64,000 nt of DNA from Planctomycetales bacterium (GTDB lineage: Bacteria > Planctomycetota > Planctomycetia > Planctomycetales > Planctomycetaceae): NCBI GenBank assembly GCA_028285345.1, contig JANQPT010000029.1, forward strand, positions 121,523 to 185,522, given 5' to 3'. Of this stretch, positions 9,216-18,433 are shown in pieces (within the stretch, counting starts at the first letter, position 1; each line of letters starts with the position of its first letter). The notes below the pieces were generated by a model. It did not search any database, was not told the DNA's origin, and saw only the letters and a list, made by a program, of their open reading frames with translations. The position numbers and the translations under genes are program-made.

Positions 9216-11342
9216 CTAAACAGTGACTTCATCGTCAATTATGCGGCTGAAGAAGCGCAACTCAGCGCGATCGATGCAGAGAGCGACCTGTGGTGATTTC
9301 GCGGGATTGGCCAATTCGCCGGGTGAGGTCTTTTCGACAACAATCGCCACGCCCAGGCCGCGGCCAATGGAGAAGTTAACACCAGGCGCGGGGCTGTCGA
9401 GGCGGCTGGTCTGTTGAAACTCGGTGAAGGCGAGCTTCCCGTTACCGCCGTATTGAGGAACGAACTCAAGAGTTGCCAACTCGTGCCGCTTGGTGGGATT
9501 CTTGTCGCCGTCGGCGAAGCGAAACATGACCATGCGGCAAGTGAAATGATCCGCAAAATGCTCTTGGTAGAGTTCTTCCGAGGGGGCCGAGACACAGGCG
9601 CGGATCGTCAGGCGAAAGGTGCCTGCGCGGGGATTGCGCATTTCCTGTGCCAGCAGCGCTTTTGCTCCCTGAGGAATGCTCGCTCCCGAGTTCTCCCCGC
9701 CGAAACCCAATGCGATGTAGTGGTCTTGTTGGTCTTTGGGGATTAGGCGAACGGCCAATTCCGTTGAAGCATCTCCTGCAGGGAGCGGACCGGCGCGCCA
9801 ACCCTTGGGACGAGAACCGGTCGTAACCGGCGAGAGCGGTCCGGGATTTGAGAAATCTTGATTGAGCAACAGATCCGTCGTGTAGGGGGGGAGCCTGGCG
9901 ACATCGCCTCCGGCGATCGCCGGTGTAGACAGTTTCGGTTTGTCTCCGAGCAGCGGATAGACCGGCTGACCGGCTGTCAGCGAATGCTCGCGGCCCTCGG
10001 CATCGAGGAATCGCGCCGTGTGGTCGATTCCCAGCAAGTGAAATATGGTTGCCGTCAAATCGGCGGTGCTCACGCGGTCTCGCGCAGGATGACCGCCAAT
10101 CTTGTCGCTGGCTCCGTAAACTTGTCCCTCAGCAATCCCGGCGCCCGCCATCGCAAAACTGAAGACCGGTCCCCAATGGTCTCGGCCCCCGGAGGGATTA
10201 ATTTTCGGCGTGCGGCCGAATTCCCCAATGGCGATCACGAGTGTTTCATCCAACAGGCCCCGCTGGTCGAGATCCTCCATCAGTGCCGTAAAGCCGACAT
10301 CGAACATGGGGCAGAGGACATCCTCAACGCGATCGGCGTTTTGAGCATGCGTGTCCCACATCGGATTATCGACGGCGGAATCGCCCGGTTCGCGGGTCCA
10401 ATTCACATGCACGAGGCGGACGCCGACCTCGACCATTCGCCGGGCAAGCAAAAGGCACTGCCCCCATTTGGTCCGGCCGTAGCGCTCGCGGACCTCCGGC
10501 GACTCGTTCTGTATCTGAAACGCGTCGCGAACGCGCCGGCTGGTGAGCAGATCAAGAGCTTGACCTTGAAATGTGTCATACACGCCGGCCGCACGGTCAT
10601 GCTCGACAGTCTCGAACCGCTGCTCGAACTGCTTCAGCAACGAGATGCGGCTGTTGAGCCGCAACGGCTCAATGCCGGTGAGGTTCAGGCCTTCGACTTT
10701 GAAGTCTGGGTGGTTCGGGTCGCCCTTGAACCGATCGGGATCCCATTGGCGACCCAAAAAGCCAGCGGTTTGGCCGGCGGGAGTCACGTTTTCGTTCAGC
10801 CGCATCAATTCGGGCAGCCAGATCGCCGACAGTGCCGGAATCCGTTCGCTCGGTTTAAGCTTTTTGACCAACGAACCAAAATAGGGCCAATCGGTGGGGG
10901 AGATAGTCCGCGCGTTGGGTCCGCGGTATTTGTAGCCGGTAAGAACCTCGTACGCGCTGGCGGAGTGGATGTTGTTGTCGGTGGCCAGCGAACGAACGAT
11001 CGCCAGCTTGTGAGCGATCCGCGCGGTGCGGGGCAGCAACTCACAAAAATGCTCCCCAGGGATCGACGTCTGAATCGGTTGAAACGGCCCGCGAATCTCG
11101 GCGGGAGCGTGCGGCTTGGGATCAAACGTCTCGTGCTGCGGCGGACCGCCTTGCAGCCAGACGTAGATGATGTTCTTGGCCCGTCCGAACATCGGATCGT
11201 CCGTGACAATCGATCGGCTCTCTGTCGCACGGAGCAGCCCCGGCAACGTCAACCCGAGCGTGCTCAGACCGCCGATCCTGAGAACTTCGCGCCGCGAAAC
11301 GCGGTCACAAAGTGTATGAGGAATGTCGTTTATGGAGAACAT
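9216..11342 (-). CDS. DUF1501 protein with C-terminal extension, Tat-exported
   Basis: DUF1501 proteins belong to the alkaline-phosphatase/sulfatase superfamily fold and are abundant in planctomycetes. The N-terminus has a Tat-like signal (SRREVLRIGG followed by a hydrophobic run). Core motifs are WLQGGPPQHETFDPKP, NIHSASAYEVLTGY, WDTHAQN, AIGEFGRTPKINPSGGRDHW. The 708-aa length exceeds the usual 430-480 aa: after about residue 480 a proline-rich linker (PAIAGGDVARLPPY) leads to about 220 residues of beta-rich sequence resembling a carbohydrate-binding-type module. ATG 11342 fits the MFSINDIPHTLCDRVSRR start. Unlike most family members it has no adjacent DUF1549/DUF1553 gene. The reaction is not known. 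Confidence 0.85.
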   Translation of the reverse strand: MFSINDIPHTLCDRVSRREVLRIGGLSTLGLTLPGLLRATESRSIVTDDPMFGRAKNIIYVWLQGGPPQHETFDPKPHAPAEIRGPFQPIQTSIPGEHFCELLPRTARIAHKLAIVRSLATDNNIHSASAYEVLTGYKYRGPNARTISPTDWPYFGSLVKKLKPSERIPALSAIWLPELMRLNENVTPAGQTAGFLGRQWDPDRFKGDPNHPDFKVEGLNLTGIEPLRLNSRISLLKQFEQRFETVEHDRAAGVYDTFQGQALDLLTSRRVRDAFQIQNESPEVRERYGRTKWGQCLLLARRMVEVGVRLVHVNWTREPGDSAVDNPMWDTHAQNADRVEDVLCPMFDVGFTALMEDLDQRGLLDETLVIAIGEFGRTPKINPSGGRDHWGPVFSFAMAGAGIAEGQVYGASDKIGGHPARDRVSTADLTATIFHLLGIDHTARFLDAEGREHSLTAGQPVYPLLGDKPKLSTPAIAGGDVARLPPYTTDLLLNQDFSNPGPLSPVTTGSRPKGWRAGPLPAGDASTELAVRLIPKDQQDHYIALGFGGENSGASIPQGAKALLAQEMRNPRAGTFRLTIRACVSAPSEELYQEHFADHFTCRMVMFRFADGDKNPTKRHELATLEFVPQYGGNGKLAFTEFQQTSRLDSPAPGVNFSIGRGLGVAIVVEKTSPGELANPAKSPQVALCIDRAELRFFSRIIDDEVTV

Positions 11343-11597
11343 CCCGGCGAAAGCCCCATTGGCTGTGACAAAGGCGTGCTGAACACTTCAACGTTTACTA
11401 ATATATCGGCTCATCGTAGTGGCGGCAATATTTGTCGACGATCAGACACCCCAATTTCACAGAGACGGTGAACTGGTTGATTGACGATTGAACTGCTAAA
11501 TTGGCGATGTTGATGTGACAGAGTTCTCAATTCCGCGGCTCAGCCGGGGCTATCGAACAATCTTGCTATCTTAGACGACGAGAAGGAAAGTTTGAAA

Positions 11598-12215
11598 ATG
11601 TTAGGTGCGACTCTCAATCCACAGGAATACCTGAATCGCTGCAGCGAAGTCTTCGCGACGCTGGAACTCAGCCAAATCGAGGGACTAAGTAACGATATTT
11701 ATGACGCATACGAAAATGATCGTTTTGTGTTCATCATCGGCAACGGGGGGAGCGGATCGAATTCATCGCACTTTTGCGAGGACTTGGGCAAAAGCACGCT
11801 CAATCGTGAGGACTTTTTGAACGACGACAAAAAGCGTTTGAAGGTACTGAGCCTGACCGACAACACCCCCTACATTCTGGCATGGGGGAATGATGAAGGG
11901 TTCGACCGGGTGTTCGTGGAGCAACTTAAGAACTTCGCGTCGCCGCAGGATGTGCTCGTCGCGATCAGCGGCAGCGGGAACAGCCCCAATATTCTCAACG
12001 CGGTCGAATGGGCGAACAAACATGAGCTGACCACTTGGGGGGTCACCGGTTACGACGGCGGAAAGCTGCAGGGGCTGGCACAGAAAAACCTGCATGTACC
12101 GCTGGACGACATGGGGATGGTGGAATGCGTGCACTTGGTGGCATTTCACTGGATTCTCAACGACTGTTACGCACGGATCAACAGTTGTGGCCGTTATGAA
12201 GGCGTCGCCGGCTAA
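11598..12215 (+). CDS. SIS-domain sugar-phosphate isomerase (GmhA-like)
   Basis: The 205-aa protein is a single SIS domain: [21 protein letters not shown] forms the phosphosugar loop (read in two overlapping parts), [13 protein letters not shown] is the second binding loop, and [13 protein letters not shown] follows. These match D-sedoheptulose-7-phosphate isomerase (GmhA) relatives, which supply heptose for surface glycans. DiaA-type DNA-replication regulators share the fold, so a biosynthetic role is likely but not certain. GAAGGA at 11582-11587 favours ATG 11598 over TTG 11592. It precedes the TIGR00300 gene by 64 bp on the same strand; a functional link is not obvious. Confidence 0.8.
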   Translation: MLGATLNPQEYLNRCSEVFATLELSQIEGLSNDIYDAYENDRFVFIIGNGGSGSNSSHFCEDLGKSTLNREDFLNDDKKRLKVLSLTDNTPYILAWGNDEGFDRVFVEQLKNFASPQDVLVAISGSGNSPNILNAVEWANKHELTTWGVTGYDGGKLQGLAQKNLHVPLDDMGMVECVHLVAFHWILNDCYARINSCGRYEGVAG

Positions 12216-12279
12216 GCTTGCTTCAGCGGCGCAGGTCCCTCGATATTAGACATCAATCACGGAGGTATTGGAGCCCGAC

Positions 12280-13524
12280 ATGAACGGCGAGACGTCAGCG
12301 GCGGCGTTTGTGGAGGACGTGTCCATCGAGGGGCACATTGTCGACAGCCTGATACTGCCGAAGATTCTGGACGAGATCACCGCTTTGGGCGGCAAATTTG
12401 AGATCTCTGAGATCCATGTCGGGCAGCGGCGCAACGATCCCAGTTCGGCCCGATTGCAGGTTTCCGCGGCAACGGCGGAGTTGCTTGAAACGATTTTGAC
12501 CTCAATCGGCCAGCACGGTGCCGTTCCGGTTCATCAACAAGATTGTACGATCGTCACCGCCGACATGGACGGTGCGTTTCCCGAAGGGTTCTATTGCACG
12601 ACGAATCAAGATACTGAGGTCCGGTTGGGGGGAAATTGGATCGCGGTAGACCTCCAAGAGATGGATTGCGGCATACGGATCGGCGAGGGAGACCAGTCAG
12701 CGGAGTGCCTGCCGATGTCGCAAGTCCATCAGGGCGACCGGATCGTTGTCGGCCGACTGGGCGTACGTGTGATTCCACAAGGGCGCGAACTGAGCGAACA
12801 TGGTACGTTCGCCTTCATGAACAGCGCGGTGTCGAGCGAAAAACCCAAGGGAGTGCTCGTGCGCGACGTCGCCGCCGAAATGCACAAGGCCCGCAATGGC
12901 AATGGCCGGATCTTAGTCGTCGGCGGCCCGGCAATCGTGCACACCGGCAGCAGCGAACACTTCAGTTGGCTGATTCGCGAAGGATATGTCGACGTGCTTT
13001 TTGCCGGCAATGCGCTGGCGACGCACGATATCGAGCAATCACGCTTCGGCACGAGCCTGGGCATATCGATGGAACAGGGGAACGTGATCGAGGAAGGACA
13101 CGAGCACCATCTGCGGTCGATCAACGCCATCCGCCGCGCCGGCGGGATCAAAGCGGCCGTGGAAAACGGCGAATTGACGAGCGGGATCATGTACGAATGT
13201 GTGCGGCACAATGTTCCGTTTGTTTTGGCAGGAAGCATCCGTGATGACGGTCCGTTGCCGGAAGTGATCACCGACGCATTGGAAGCGCAACAACGGATGC
13301 GGGAGCTGATCCGCGACGTCACATTTTGCCTGATGATCGCGACGACGCTGCATTCGATCGCCGTCGGAAATCTATTGCCGGCCCGCGTAAAGGTCGTGTG
13401 CGTCGATATTAATCCCGCGACAGTGACGAAGTTGTCGGACCGAGGATCGTTCCAGACCGTGGGACTGGTCACGGACGTGGAACCTTTTCTGCGTTCGCTG
13501 CTCAATGAACTGCAGGGAAGCTGA
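12280..13524 (+). CDS. TIGR00300/LOR-SDH domain protein, possible ornithine cyclodeaminase
   Basis: The 414-aa product resembles the TIGR00300 family throughout: the N-terminal ferredoxin-like part has EGHIVDSLILPKILDEI and FEISEIHVGQRRNDPSSARL, and the C-terminal Rossmann-type part has ILVVGGPAIVHTGSSEHF, VDVLFAGNALATHDIE and YECVRHNVPFVLAGSIRDDG. Members in methanogens and the C-terminal domain of cyanobacterial ArgZ/AgrE have been linked to ornithine cyclisation to proline, which makes that the leading hypothesis. The start is ambiguous: GGAGG at 12261-12265 is 2 bases from TTG 12268 and 14 from ATG 12280; I use the ATG. An unrelated mu-crystallin-type ornithine cyclodeaminase family gene lies 4 kb downstream. 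Confidence 0.75.
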   Translation: MNGETSAAAFVEDVSIEGHIVDSLILPKILDEITALGGKFEISEIHVGQRRNDPSSARLQVSAATAELLETILTSIGQHGAVPVHQQDCTIVTADMDGAFPEGFYCTTNQDTEVRLGGNWIAVDLQEMDCGIRIGEGDQSAECLPMSQVHQGDRIVVGRLGVRVIPQGRELSEHGTFAFMNSAVSSEKPKGVLVRDVAAEMHKARNGNGRILVVGGPAIVHTGSSEHFSWLIREGYVDVLFAGNALATHDIEQSRFGTSLGISMEQGNVIEEGHEHHLRSINAIRRAGGIKAAVENGELTSGIMYECVRHNVPFVLAGSIRDDGPLPEVITDALEAQQRMRELIRDVTFCLMIATTLHSIAVGNLLPARVKVVCVDINPATVTKLSDRGSFQTVGLVTDVEPFLRSLLNELQGS

Positions 13525-13571
13525 GGCAAGCCGCCCTTTAATCCGTTGCCCAAACCGCCTTCACACGTGGC

Positions 13572-14162
13572 TCAGGAATCAGCCTGGCCCAATTCTCGTC
13601 GCAGCGCATTCAGCTCGTCTTCGATTTCAGGATCGTGGGCGGTCGTCTCCGGCTCGTCCGTCGCTTCATCGTCATTGAGGACTTGCGTGTCGGAGAGTGC
13701 ATTGTGCACCGTGTCATCGGTGAGTGTCGAAGACTGCTGGTTATGCAGGTGCTCTTGTAGCCGACGGGCCTCCGCCAACCGGGCTTCCAATGCGCGGCGG
13801 GTGGTCTCCATCTGCTCCCGCGTCGAGACAGCGGCGGAGTGCTGCTGTTCCAACCCGGCGATTAGGTCTTCGACCTCTCGTTTCCTCATCAGAGCCCGGC
13901 GCGCTGCTTCTTCGCGGCCTGCGGCGAGTTCCTCGCGGGCCTTTTCCTGCCAAGTCAGGATTTGCCGACGGTGTTCATCGATTTCTGAGGCGATCCGTTC
14001 TTCGTTGGAGATGGCCGTGGCCACGCTGCGATTGGCCCCCGCCACACCCGCTTCCATTTCACGCAAGATACTCAAAATGGCCGCCCGCGGATCGGATTCC
14101 TTCGCCAACAGGTCGTTTAAGTTACACGTGACGATATCGCTCAACCGGCTGAAGTAGGTCAT
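13572..14162 (-). CDS. pspA: PspA/IM30 family protein
   Basis: PspA/IM30/Vipp1 proteins are ESCRT-III-like membrane remodelling factors that stabilise the inner membrane under stress. The 196-aa protein begins with an amphipathic helix (MTYFSRLSDIVTCNLNDLL) and continues DPRAAILSILREMEAGVAGA, a typical PspA helix 1. The rest is long heptad-rich coiled coil (VEDLIAGLEQQHSAAVSTRE). The acidic tail (DDEATDEPETTAHDPEIEDE) may be a regulatory segment. It is slightly shorter than E. coli PspA (222 aa). It lies 217 bp downstream of an ECF sigma factor in the same direction. A TATAAT-like -10 element is visible on the minus strand at 14330-14335, without a good -35. Confidence 0.85.
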   Translation of the reverse strand: MTYFSRLSDIVTCNLNDLLAKESDPRAAILSILREMEAGVAGANRSVATAISNEERIASEIDEHRRQILTWQEKAREELAAGREEAARRALMRKREVEDLIAGLEQQHSAAVSTREQMETTRRALEARLAEARRLQEHLHNQQSSTLTDDTVHNALSDTQVLNDDEATDEPETTAHDPEIEDELNALRRELGQADS

Positions 14163-14379
14163 TGCCGCCGCTCCGTTTCAGCTCCATGGAATTGGTTTTG
14201 GTTTTCGAGATGAGGGGCAGGCCACAGGAATGTTCGTTGACAACGAGGCCTTGCCGCCTCTGGATCACGGATTCTCTCTGAATTTCGTCCATTGCGGACA
14301 AGCTCGATGTCGCCTGACCGGTCGTTCGAATTATACGGTTTTGAATACCTTCTGGTGTCGTTTGCTGGCGACTTTTCGC

Positions 14380-15141
14380 TTAGCCGTCTGGTTCTGATTG
14401 TCCGTGGGCTGTGCCGGTGACGCCCCGTTCTCGTAGTTTTTCCCGCAGTTTTTCCCGTGCCAGCCGCAAACGACTCTTGGCGGTCGACGTCGTTGTCTCG
14501 GTCGCATCGGCGACTTCCGAAAGTGTCAAACCGGCGTAGTGATGCATCACAAAGGTCGTCCGCTGCAGTTCCGGCAGTTGCTGCAGCAACTCGTCGACTG
14601 TCTGCGCCAATTCCCGCATCTGGGCCCGATCTTCGGGCGAAGTGACCTCACCCACTAGGCGTGCCAAGGCATTGTCGTCCTCGTCACGTGACTGGACCGC
14701 GCGGATTAACGCATCGTGTGACTGCCGGCGGATGCTGTCGATCATCAAATTGCGGGCGATTCGATACATCCAGCCCCGAAAACGGCCCAGCGGCAGATAG
14801 TCCCAAGCTTGGTTGTAGACGCGGAGGAGCGTTTCCTGCGTGAGGTCCTCAGACATCTGACGGTCGCGCGTATTTCGGAAAAAGAAGCCGATGAGCGGCG
14901 CTTGATATCGCTCGACGAGCTCCTCAAAGGCGCGGGAATTCCCGGCCTGCAGTTCGATCATCAACTGATCGTCGTCGCAGGTTGTCTCTGCCAAATCGCT
15001 CACGAAGAGATCCGTTTCGCCGCTGCCACACTCGGACTCGCTGGTTGACGCCGTGTTTTTCCCTACTATAGTGGCGCCAGAGACCCTTGTCACGATACTC
15101 TGCGAAACGAGTCGACGGCTGCGGCCAACTGGGTTGGTCAA
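14380..15141 (-). CDS. ECF-type RNA polymerase sigma factor
   Basis: The 253-aa reading contains region 2 (FEELVERYQAPLIGFFFRNT, then MSEDLTQETLLRVYNQAWDY) and region 4 (LPELQRTTFVMHHYAGLTLS, then TTSTAKSRLRLAREKLREKL). This is a sigma-70 ECF protein that redirects RNA polymerase to stress or envelope genes. The TTG at 15141 gives about 58 extra N-terminal residues rich in Ser/Thr; a GTG near codon 18 or a later start is possible, because the conserved part begins at DDQLMIELQAGN. No anti-sigma factor gene is adjacent. The nearest downstream gene is the PspA homologue, an attractive target. LarA-like gene is divergent. Confidence 0.88.
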   Translation of the reverse strand: MTNPVGRSRRLVSQSIVTRVSGATIVGKNTASTSESECGSGETDLFVSDLAETTCDDDQLMIELQAGNSRAFEELVERYQAPLIGFFFRNTRDRQMSEDLTQETLLRVYNQAWDYLPLGRFRGWMYRIARNLMIDSIRRQSHDALIRAVQSRDEDDNALARLVGEVTSPEDRAQMRELAQTVDELLQQLPELQRTTFVMHHYAGLTLSEVADATETTTSTAKSRLRLAREKLREKLRERGVTGTAHGQSEPDG

Positions 15142-15256
15142 TTATTCTGACAGGTCGCCTGCCGCGCGAAACGGGCAGCTTTCGCGGCCGAGTAAACACG
15201 CAATTCGCGGAAAACTCAGGGTTCTTGAGACGGTCAATTCATGCTGAGTTGGTGCA

Positions 15257-16477
15257 GTGTCCATTCGTTTAAAATACGGCCAAAGGCAGCTTGCGGAGTT
15301 CGGAGCCGATCCCAGCCGGACGGTTGCCCACCACCCAGCGCCCTCTGCCCCTGCCGACTTTGCCGCAGAGTTGGCAACGGCCTTGAATTGCCCGGTCGAT
15401 TTTCCCCCGCTCGCGAAGTGCGTCGTTCCGGGAGATAAGGTGGTACTGGCCGTCGACCGCGGGACTCCCCGATCGCCAGAGATTGTGTCGGCGGTGTGGA
15501 ACATACTCAGTGAACAGGGAATTGAGGCGGCCGATGTGACAATCCTGCAGCCCGCTTCGGCTGGCAACGGCGTGCACGTCGATCCCCGCAGCGCCTTGCC
15601 GGAAGCGGTGCGGGCCCATATGGAATGGGAGATTCACGATCCGGCGGACGACCGGCAACGTGCGTATCTCGCGACGACGGCGGGAGGCGAGCGGATCTAT
15701 TTGGCGCGGGAACTCGTTGAAGCCGATTTTGTGCTGTCAATCGGCCGAATCGCGTTTGACCCTGTGTTGGGTTATCGGGGGACGAGCAGTGTCTTTTATC
15801 CCGGATTGTCCTCGATTGACGCCTGGAAACGAGCGCAGGGCGAGGGACACAGCGAGCTCAGCCCCGACGATGAACGGCCCTTCCGACAGTTGGTGGACGA
15901 AGTGGCGTGGCTGCTCGGCACGCAATTCTGCGTCCAGGTCATTGCCGCGGGCGGCGACCAAGTCCTGTCGGTGCTATCGGGCGCGCTGGACTCGGTGTTT
16001 CGCCGCGGAAAGCAACTCCTGCAGGAGTCCTGGCGGTTTGATGTGCCGCAACGGGTGGAATTGGTCATCGCGGCGGTTGAGAGCGATTCGGGCGGGCATG
16101 GCTGGGAACAAGTCGGTGCGGCTCTGGCTAATGCCCGGAGATTGGTCGAATCGCGCGGCACGATTGTCATACTTTCAGAGTTGGCGGCCGAACCGGGTGA
16201 AGGACTGGAGTTGATCAGACACAGCCCCGATCCTGGAGATGTTTCGCGGCAACTTCGCGAGCTTTGCCCGGCAGATCTGGTGCCGGCGCTTCAGGTGTCC
16301 AATACGGTCGATTGGGCCGACGTGTACCTACTGAGCCGCCTGCCGGAGGATGTGGTTGAGGATCTGCACATGATTCCGCTGGATGACGAGCAACGAATCG
16401 CGCGGCTGATTGAAGACGCGAATTCGTTCATCTTCGTCGAAGGCGCTCAACATGTTTACGGGTCGCTCAACTGCTAA
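15257..16477 (+). CDS. LarA-fold (DUF2088/lactate racemase-like) protein, probably atypical
   Basis: The 406-aa protein follows the LarA layout: an N-terminal domain with CVVPGDKVVLAVDRGTPRSP and IVSAVWNILSEQGI, and a C-terminal domain with VELVIAAVESDSGGHGWEQV and ANARRLVESRGTIVIL. LarA enzymes use the nickel-pincer cofactor to racemise or epimerise 2-hydroxyacids. Here the segment where LarA has the cofactor lysine (GGxK) reads GYRGTSSVFYPG, and the GTHRP-type histidine motif is replaced by a QPASAGNGVHVD stretch, so the cofactor lysine seems to be missing; the protein may do something else. GTG 15257 gives a sensible start but has a weak ribosome site. A LarB gene lies at 54.4 kb. Confidence 0.7.
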   Translation: MSIRLKYGQRQLAEFGADPSRTVAHHPAPSAPADFAAELATALNCPVDFPPLAKCVVPGDKVVLAVDRGTPRSPEIVSAVWNILSEQGIEAADVTILQPASAGNGVHVDPRSALPEAVRAHMEWEIHDPADDRQRAYLATTAGGERIYLARELVEADFVLSIGRIAFDPVLGYRGTSSVFYPGLSSIDAWKRAQGEGHSELSPDDERPFRQLVDEVAWLLGTQFCVQVIAAGGDQVLSVLSGALDSVFRRGKQLLQESWRFDVPQRVELVIAAVESDSGGHGWEQVGAALANARRLVESRGTIVILSELAAEPGEGLELIRHSPDPGDVSRQLRELCPADLVPALQVSNTVDWADVYLLSRLPEDVVEDLHMIPLDDEQRIARLIEDANSFIFVEGAQHVYGSLNC

Positions 16478-16525
16478 ACTTCGCGCCTCACCGGGCGGAT
16501 ACTTGCCCCCAAATTGAGTGCATTG

Positions 16526-17233
16526 ATGACAAGTTCCGAGACGCCACTGGACCTGCTTGTAGTCGCTCCGCATCCCGATGACGCGGAAATCGGTACGGGC
16601 GGGACACTGTTGCGGTCTCAGCGCCAAGGGATGCGAGTAGGAGTCGTCGACTTAACGTCGGGAGAGCCGACACCACACGGCAGCCCGGAAATCAGGCAAC
16701 GCGAAACTGCGGCGGCGACGGAAATCCTCAACCTTGATTTCCGCGAGAATTTGGGCCTTCCCAATCGATCGTTGGAACACACGCTCGAGGCTCGGCGGGC
16801 ACTGGCAGGTGTTTTCCGCCGCACACGACCGAAAACGATTCTCGCCCCCTATTGGGAGGATGCCCACCCGGATCATGTCACCGCAAGCAGCTTGACTGAC
16901 GCGGCGAGATTTTGGGCAAAATTGTCGCGGACCGATCTACCGGCTGAACCGTTCTGGCCGCCGCGAATTCTGTACTACTTTAGCATCCACCTGAGAATTC
17001 ACCCGCAGCCGTCGATCGTGATCGATATCAGCGGGGAGATCGACGATAAAATGTCCGCAATACGGAGTTATGAAAGCCAGTTTGTCGCGGGCCGCTCCGA
17101 CGAATTTCCGACGATGTTGGACGACATTCGTGATCGTGCACGCTATTGGGGTTGGAGCATCGGCCGGGCATACGGAGAGCCGTTTGCCAGCCGCGAAGAG
17201 ATTGGACTGAGCGGGCTGGACGGGCTGGTTTAA
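16526..17233 (+). CDS. bshB1: LmbE-family deacetylase, BshB1-like (bacillithiol biosynthesis)
   Basis: The 235-aa protein matches BshB1 closely: the metal site APHPDDAEIGTGGTL, then GVVDLTSGEPTPHGSPEIRQ, ENLGLPN, the second ligand motif EDAHPDHVTASS, and the late IDISGEIDDK plus YESQF. BshB1 removes the acetyl group from GlcNAc-malate to give GlcN-malate in bacillithiol synthesis, and related members are frequent in planctomycetes. Neither BshA nor BshC is visible in this window, so the pathway assignment rests on the motifs. I use ATG 16526; an in-frame TTG at 16514 is possible. The stop is 4 bp from the convergent ornithine cyclodeaminase family gene. Confidence 0.8.
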   Translation: MTSSETPLDLLVVAPHPDDAEIGTGGTLLRSQRQGMRVGVVDLTSGEPTPHGSPEIRQRETAAATEILNLDFRENLGLPNRSLEHTLEARRALAGVFRRTRPKTILAPYWEDAHPDHVTASSLTDAARFWAKLSRTDLPAEPFWPPRILYYFSIHLRIHPQPSIVIDISGEIDDKMSAIRSYESQFVAGRSDEFPTMLDDIRDRARYWGWSIGRAYGEPFASREEIGLSGLDGLV

Positions 17234-17237
17234 ACAC

Positions 17238-18197
17238 TCAGAGCGGAAGCGGACGGCCCATGTTTTCAGCGCGGGCCAACTCCAACAGCTTGGCCCCCAG
17301 CGCCACGTCCTCAATGGCCAGGCCTGTCGACTTGAAGAGAGTGACGCTCTCGTTTTGGGGGCGTCCCGTCTCGTGCCCGGTGACGACTGCCGAGAGTTCG
17401 TGCATGAGCGGCCAATCGGTCGCGTGCTCCGTGAGGGCTTCGCAGAAGTCCCCCGCTTCGATGCGGCACTGCTCGATGCTGTCGCAGGCGATCACATCCG
17501 CGCGGCGGACAGTGGTCACGTCGATTTCCGCCTTCTGCAGGAAATTTGAACCGATTACGTTCAAATGCGTACCCTCATCCAGCACGCGCCCGTCGAAGAC
17601 CGGCGTTTTGCTCGTGGTGGCCGTGACGACGATGTCTTTTTCCGTCGCCGCCGTATCGGGCGCGTGAACGGGGACGACTTCGGTGTTGCACAGCTCTGAC
17701 ATTTCCTCGGCAAACCGGCTGCGACGCTCGTCGTTTCGGCTGTAGACCTCAACATACTGGATGTCGCGGACCTGACAGATTGCTTTGAGCTGTGTCCGCG
17801 CTTGCTTTCCGGATCCAAAAACGCCCGCAACTTTCGACTCCGGCCGGGCCATATAGGCGGTCGCGACGCCGCTGGCGGCGCCGGTTCGCAGTTGTCCGAA
17901 ATAATCGGCTTCGATCAACGCCAGCAATTCGCCGGATTCGATTGATGAGATCCCGACCAGGAAGTGGGCGCCTTGCGGAGTCGTGCAATAGTTTTTCCAG
18001 CCCGCGACACCCAGGTACTCGGCTGAGGCGGACATCGTGTGCAAAAAGAACGGGCCGGGCGCGGGGGCCCGGGCACGGGAGATGTTTTCAGCACGCCCTG
18101 CCGCGAGTTCCTGGAACGCCCGTTCCACGACCTCGATCGCGATTTCCATATCGAGCAGATCACGAACCTCATCTTCCGAGATGAATAGTGCAGGCAT
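17238..18197 (-). CDS. ornithine cyclodeaminase/mu-crystallin family protein
   Basis: The 319-aa protein belongs to the NAD(P)-dependent OCD/mu-crystallin family. It has the N-terminal FISEDEVRDLLDMEIAIEVV, the substrate segment TGAASGVATAYMA, the Rossmann loop GVFGSGKQARTQL, and the conserved GSNFLQKAEIDVTT and STGLAIEDVALGAK. The family includes ornithine cyclodeaminase, alanine dehydrogenase and ketimine or imine reductases, so the substrate cannot be fixed from sequence alone. TTG 18200 precedes ATG 18197; the ATG with AGAGAG upstream is preferred. It is convergent with the BshB1-like gene. With the TIGR00300 protein nearby, there are two unrelated candidates for ornithine-to-proline type reactions. 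Confidence 0.85.
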   Translation of the reverse strand: MPALFISEDEVRDLLDMEIAIEVVERAFQELAAGRAENISRARAPAPGPFFLHTMSASAEYLGVAGWKNYCTTPQGAHFLVGISSIESGELLALIEADYFGQLRTGAASGVATAYMARPESKVAGVFGSGKQARTQLKAICQVRDIQYVEVYSRNDERRSRFAEEMSELCNTEVVPVHAPDTAATEKDIVVTATTSKTPVFDGRVLDEGTHLNVIGSNFLQKAEIDVTTVRRADVIACDSIEQCRIEAGDFCEALTEHATDWPLMHELSAVVTGHETGRPQNESVTLFKSTGLAIEDVALGAKLLELARAENMGRPLPL

Positions 18198-18433
18198 CAA
18201 TCAACTCTCTTTGCAGTGTGGGGGCGTCGCCGCCTCTGTAGAATGGTCGTCGTGAACCGTCGGCCGGAGTCATGCTGGGCTGAGAATAACGGCAATGCCG
18301 TTTTCGATACAAGACCACAGCGGGATGCGACAGTGGGAAATGCCCGCTCCAGAGAGTACCATAGCTCTAACGCTGCTCGCGGGGACGAATCGCTTTTTTC
18401 GATGAATTAGAAGATGAATGGGGAACGGAACCG

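Noticed and set aside
9858..11471. Long open frame (537 codons) antisense to the DUF1501 gene
   Set aside because: It is an Arg-rich shadow of the coding strand with no domain and no ribosome site; GC-rich genes commonly produce such frames.
12216..12279. Terminator between the SIS and TIGR00300 genes
   Set aside because: No stem of useful length followed by a T-run is visible in 64 bp, so co-transcription stays possible.
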